Shown piece after piece: positions 31,691-34,160 of a stretch of 34,160 nt of DNA. Each line of letters opens with the position of its first letter. Position 1 is the stretch's first letter. Under the pieces are notes generated by a model. That model saw only the letters and a program-made list of their open reading frames with translations. It had not been told where the DNA came from and did not search any database. The DNA is from Gemmatimonadota bacterium (GTDB lineage: Bacteria; Gemmatimonadota; Gemmatimonadetes; Gemmatimonadales; GWC2-71-9). The stretch spans positions 1-34,160 of the forward strand of contig JACOVF010000133.1 in NCBI GenBank assembly GCA_016177465.1. Direction: 5' to 3'. A program made the translations under genes and the position numbers.

Positions 31691-33430
31691 ATGGCGCAGC
31701 GCCGCAGCACCCCCTCCGCCCGCCCTGCATGGCGTCCCAGCCCATCCGAGCTGCGGGAGCTGTTCGAGCACGCGCCACTCGGCATCTACCACTCGACGCC
31801 TGATGGCCGGTTCCTGTTGGCGAACCCTGCCCTAACCCGGCTGCTGGGGTTCTCGACCGTCGAGCAGCTGCTGCGGCACAACCTCGCCGACTTCTATCTC
31901 CGCCCGGAGGACCGGGCGGCCATCGTCGCTAAGTACGAGCCGATGGGGGGTGTCACAGACCTCGAGCTGCAATGGCAAAAGCGGGACGGCACGCCCCTCT
32001 GGGTCCAGCTCACCGTCTACACCGTGAAGGACGATCGGGGGCGGACCTGCTACTTCGAGGGGTTCGTGCGGGACATCACCGAGCGGCGGCGACTGGAGGA
32101 GCAGGTTCGCCAGTCCCAGAAGGTCGAGGCGGTGGGGCGCCTGGCCGGCGGGGTGGCGCACGACTTCAATAATCTCATCACCGCGATCCGTGGCTATTGC
32201 GAGCTGCTGCTCGCTGAGTTGCCCGAGAGCTCACCGCATCGCGCCGACCTAAGCGAGATCAAGAAAGCCTCCGACCGCGCAGCCGCGTTGACCAGCCAGC
32301 TGCTCGCGTTCAGCCGCAAGCAGGTGCTGCAACCCAAGGTGCTGGATCTGAACGCCGTCGTGACCGGCATGGAACCGATGCTGCGGCGTCTGATCGGCGA
32401 AGACGTCACCCTGCAGACGGTCTGCACCCCGGCCCTCGGGCGCGTGCAGACGGATCCGGGGCAGTTAGAGCAGGTGATCCTCAACCTCGGCGTCAATGCG
32501 CGCGACGCGATGCCCGGCGGCGGCCTGCTCACCATCGAGACCGCCAACGTCGAGCTGAACGAGGCGTACGCCACTATCCATCCTCCCACTATCCCGGGGC
32601 GGTACGTCATGTTGGCGGTGACCGACACCGGTACCGGGATGGACGCAGCCGCGAAGGCCCACCTGTTCGAGCCGTTCTTTACGACCAAGGAGCAGGGCAA
32701 GGGCACCGGCCTCGGGCTCGCGACCGTGTACGGCATCGTCAAGCAGAGCGGTGGCTACGTCTGGGTGTGCTCGGAGCTCGGCCACGGAACGACTTTCACG
32801 GTGTACCTCCCCCGGGTGGACGAGCCGGCGGGGCTCGTCGAATCGCTCGCGGCGAAGGGTGAGCTACCGCGGGGGATAGAGACCGTGCTGCTCGTGGAAG
32901 ACGAGGAAGGGGTGCGCAGCCTGGCCCACAAGGTGCTGTCCCGTTGCGGCTACACGGTGCTCGAGTCCGCGCACGGCAAGGACGCGCTCCGGATCAGCAA
33001 GCGCCATCCGGGCACGATCCATCTGCTCGTGACCGACGTGATCATGCCGGAGATGAGTGGGCGGGAGCTGGCCGCGCGGCTCGCGGCCCGGCGCCCAGAA
33101 ACGCGGGTGCTATTCGTCTCGGGGTACACGGATGACGCCGTCCTCCGGCACGGCGTCCTCAAGGCAGAGGTGGATTACCTCCAGAAACCGTTCACGCCGG
33201 GGGAGCTGGCGAGCCGCGTCCGTGAGGCGATCGATCGTAGGCCGGCTGAGCCCGGCGACGCCCTCAGTCCCCCCGCAGGTAGCGTCGCGCCGCTGTCAGC
33301 ACCTGCTCCTGGATCTCGGCCATCGTCCCCTCGAACGAGGCCCCCGCCGCCTTCCGGTGCCCCCCGCCGCCGAAGCGCTGCGCCAACGCCGCCACGTCCA
33401 CGTCGCCCATCGAGCGGAACGACACCTTGA
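31691..33430 (+). CDS. PAS hybrid sensor histidine kinase with receiver domain
   Basis: 579 residues, soluble. PAS domain (about 18-130; [31 protein letters not shown] end), HisKA with H157 in [12 protein letters not shown], HATPase_c (N-box [10 protein letters not shown] 265-274, G1 DTGTGMD 312-318, F-box [10 protein letters not shown]2 [13 protein letters not shown] 338-350), and a C-terminal receiver (LVEDEEG 401-407, D449, K499). The class is the NtrB-like hybrid type. No membrane segment, so it senses an internal cue. The last 55 residues (525-579) are Pro/Ser/Arg-rich and are read antisense to the convergent DHH gene: the true stop was probably lost or the tail is a by-product. Overlap 167 bases. 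Confidence 0.9.
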   Translation: MAQRRSTPSARPAWRPSPSELRELFEHAPLGIYHSTPDGRFLLANPALTRLLGFSTVEQLLRHNLADFYLRPEDRAAIVAKYEPMGGVTDLELQWQKRDGTPLWVQLTVYTVKDDRGRTCYFEGFVRDITERRRLEEQVRQSQKVEAVGRLAGGVAHDFNNLITAIRGYCELLLAELPESSPHRADLSEIKKASDRAAALTSQLLAFSRKQVLQPKVLDLNAVVTGMEPMLRRLIGEDVTLQTVCTPALGRVQTDPGQLEQVILNLGVNARDAMPGGGLLTIETANVELNEAYATIHPPTIPGRYVMLAVTDTGTGMDAAAKAHLFEPFFTTKEQGKGTGLGLATVYGIVKQSGGYVWVCSELGHGTTFTVYLPRVDEPAGLVESLAAKGELPRGIETVLLVEDEEGVRSLAHKVLSRCGYTVLESAHGKDALRISKRHPGTIHLLVTDVIMPEMSGRELAARLAARRPETRVLFVSGYTDDAVLRHGVLKAEVDYLQKPFTPGELASRVREAIDRRPAEPGDALSPPAGSVAPLSAPAPGSRPSSPRTRPPPPSGAPRRRSAAPTPPRPRRPSSGTTP

Positions 33431-34160
33431 TCCGACCGCTCGCGATCTGCCGGAATAGCAGCGCCATGCGCACGCCGGCGATCGACCGCGGGAACTCTAC
33501 GATCCCATCGAGGTCGTCCGGTGTGGCGCCGTGACGCTCAAGGGCGCCGGGCGGGACGGTCACCCACGCGAGCCCCACGTCCGACTCCACCACCAGCGTT
33601 TGCAGGGCCTCCGCCGTGAGCCGGATGCGGCCCTCGGGCGCGCTGGCGTAGACCTTTTCGTAGATCGTCTCGGGGTCCACGCCACGCTCGAGCAGCGCCG
33701 CGGCCACGCGCAGGACGCGCGGGGTGGTGTTGGCGAAGCGGAAGCCGCCGGTGTCCATCAGAATCCCGACGTAGAGCGCCTGCGCGACCTCCCGCGTGAT
33801 CTCCCAGCCCAGCACCGTGGCCAGGTCGAACACGAGCTCGGCCGTGGCGGTGGCCTCCGGGGCGATCAGCCGCGGCCCCTTCGGGAGCGACCCGGGGCTG
33901 ACGTGGTGGTCGATGCAGGCGACGGGGACGCCGCGGCGCCTGACCGCCGCCCCGAGGTCGCCGAGGCGGCCGAGATCGCCGATATCGAGCACCACCACGA
34001 CCCCGGCGCGCTCGATCTCCTTCGCGGCGCGGTCACTCGCGTCGGCGCCGTCGGGGATCAGGAATGCAAACCGGTCGGGAATCCCGGTCGGGTTCGCAAT
34101 GGACGCGTGAATCCCGCGCGCGACCAGCAGGTGCCACAACGCTACCTCACTCCCCACGCC
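33264..34160 (-). CDS. nrnA: DHH/DHHA1 phosphoesterase, NrnA-like (partial)
   Basis: 298 residues are visible and the 5' end lies outside the window: the frame enters with GSEVALWHLLVARGI, the end of the usual first DHH motif (PDGDAxGSE). Bifunctional oligoribonuclease and pAp phosphatase of the NrnA type is the best fit. Seen: VVLDIGDLGRLGDLG (metal Asp region), ACIDHHVSPGS (DHH), LYVGILMDTGGFRFANTTPR, and the C-terminal DHHA1 signature [11 protein letters not shown]. The GTG at 34157 is an internal codon, not the start. It is convergent with the kinase gene and overlaps it by 167 bases. Confidence 0.9.
   Translation of the reverse strand, partial: GVGSEVALWHLLVARGIHASIANPTGIPDRFAFLIPDGADASDRAAKEIERAGVVVVLDIGDLGRLGDLGAAVRRRGVPVACIDHHVSPGSLPKGPRLIAPEATATAELVFDLATVLGWEITREVAQALYVGILMDTGGFRFANTTPRVLRVAAALLERGVDPETIYEKVYASAPEGRIRLTAEALQTLVVESDVGLAWVTVPPGALERHGATPDDLDGIVEFPRSIAGVRMALLFRQIASGRIKVSFRSMGDVDVAALAQRFGGGGHRKAAGASFEGTMAEIQEQVLTAARRYLRGD

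Noticed and set aside
1..34160. tRNA, rRNA, CRISPR array, insertion sequence or prophage
   Set aside because: No cloverleaf, rRNA-like stretch, regular spacer array, transposase or phage gene was seen on either strand by reading.

Overview
This window is a GC-rich (roughly 70% by eye), densely coded bacterial chromosome segment. It holds about 32 protein-coding genes (one cut at each window edge), one decayed gene, no rRNA, tRNA, CRISPR array or recognisable transposase. Gene content suggests a diderm, menaquinone-using, soil or freshwater type bacterium: an Omp85-like outer-membrane barrel, Lol-type lipoprotein signals, a type II secretion/type IV pilus ATPase, a UbiA/UbiD/UbiX/UbiE set and paired M16 peptidases. 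Gemmatimonadota is my best guess from style and gene order, but this is inference and was not searched.

Layout. 1-4313 (minus strand): a GspE/PilB-type ATPase with an unusual C-terminal receiver domain, then an outer-membrane barrel protein. 4323-8047 (plus): a lipoprotein-like gene with no normal start codon, trpE, and an FHA-GAF-adenylate cyclase. 8029-13455 (minus): an HD-GYP response regulator, glmM, glmS, dtd and maf, read in that order. 13512-20855 (plus): a transsulfuration enzyme, an M48 protease, purD, mutM, and an M16 peptidase pair (one active, one with a lost zinc site). 20902-25329 (minus): ubiE, ubiD, ubiA, ubiX and a small metallophosphoesterase, read in that order and probably the last steps of menaquinone synthesis. 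25382-26222 (plus): an ECF sigma factor and a tiny zinc anti-sigma-like protein. 26212-30994 (minus): an overlapping operon mrp, TPR protein, MATE exporter, methyltransferase, SAM hydroxide adenosyltransferase. 31136-33430 (plus): a frameshifted remnant, an arginine-doublet repeat micro-protein and a PAS hybrid histidine kinase. 33264-34160 (minus): a NrnA-like DHH phosphoesterase cut by the window edge.

The most interesting non-genic signal is a set of small elements that share one design but not one sequence. Each is 3-4 tandem copies of a 7-8 bp unit, often followed by a loop and the same array inverted, which makes a long hairpin. Full hairpins lie at 11424-11494 (inside glmM, read through in frame), 20860-20925 (between convergent genes, where one arm encodes the C-terminus and stop of the phosphoesterase) and 22102-22228 (between ubiA and ubiX). 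Single-arm arrays lie at 8601-8633, 21411-21439 and 26484-26504. Because unit sequences differ between loci while unit length, copy number and inverted layout recur, they look like products of one process that builds or spreads palindromes. I cannot match them to a named family.

Many genes overlap their neighbour by 1-17 bases (GTGA or TGATG junctions), so most groups are likely co-transcribed and translationally coupled.
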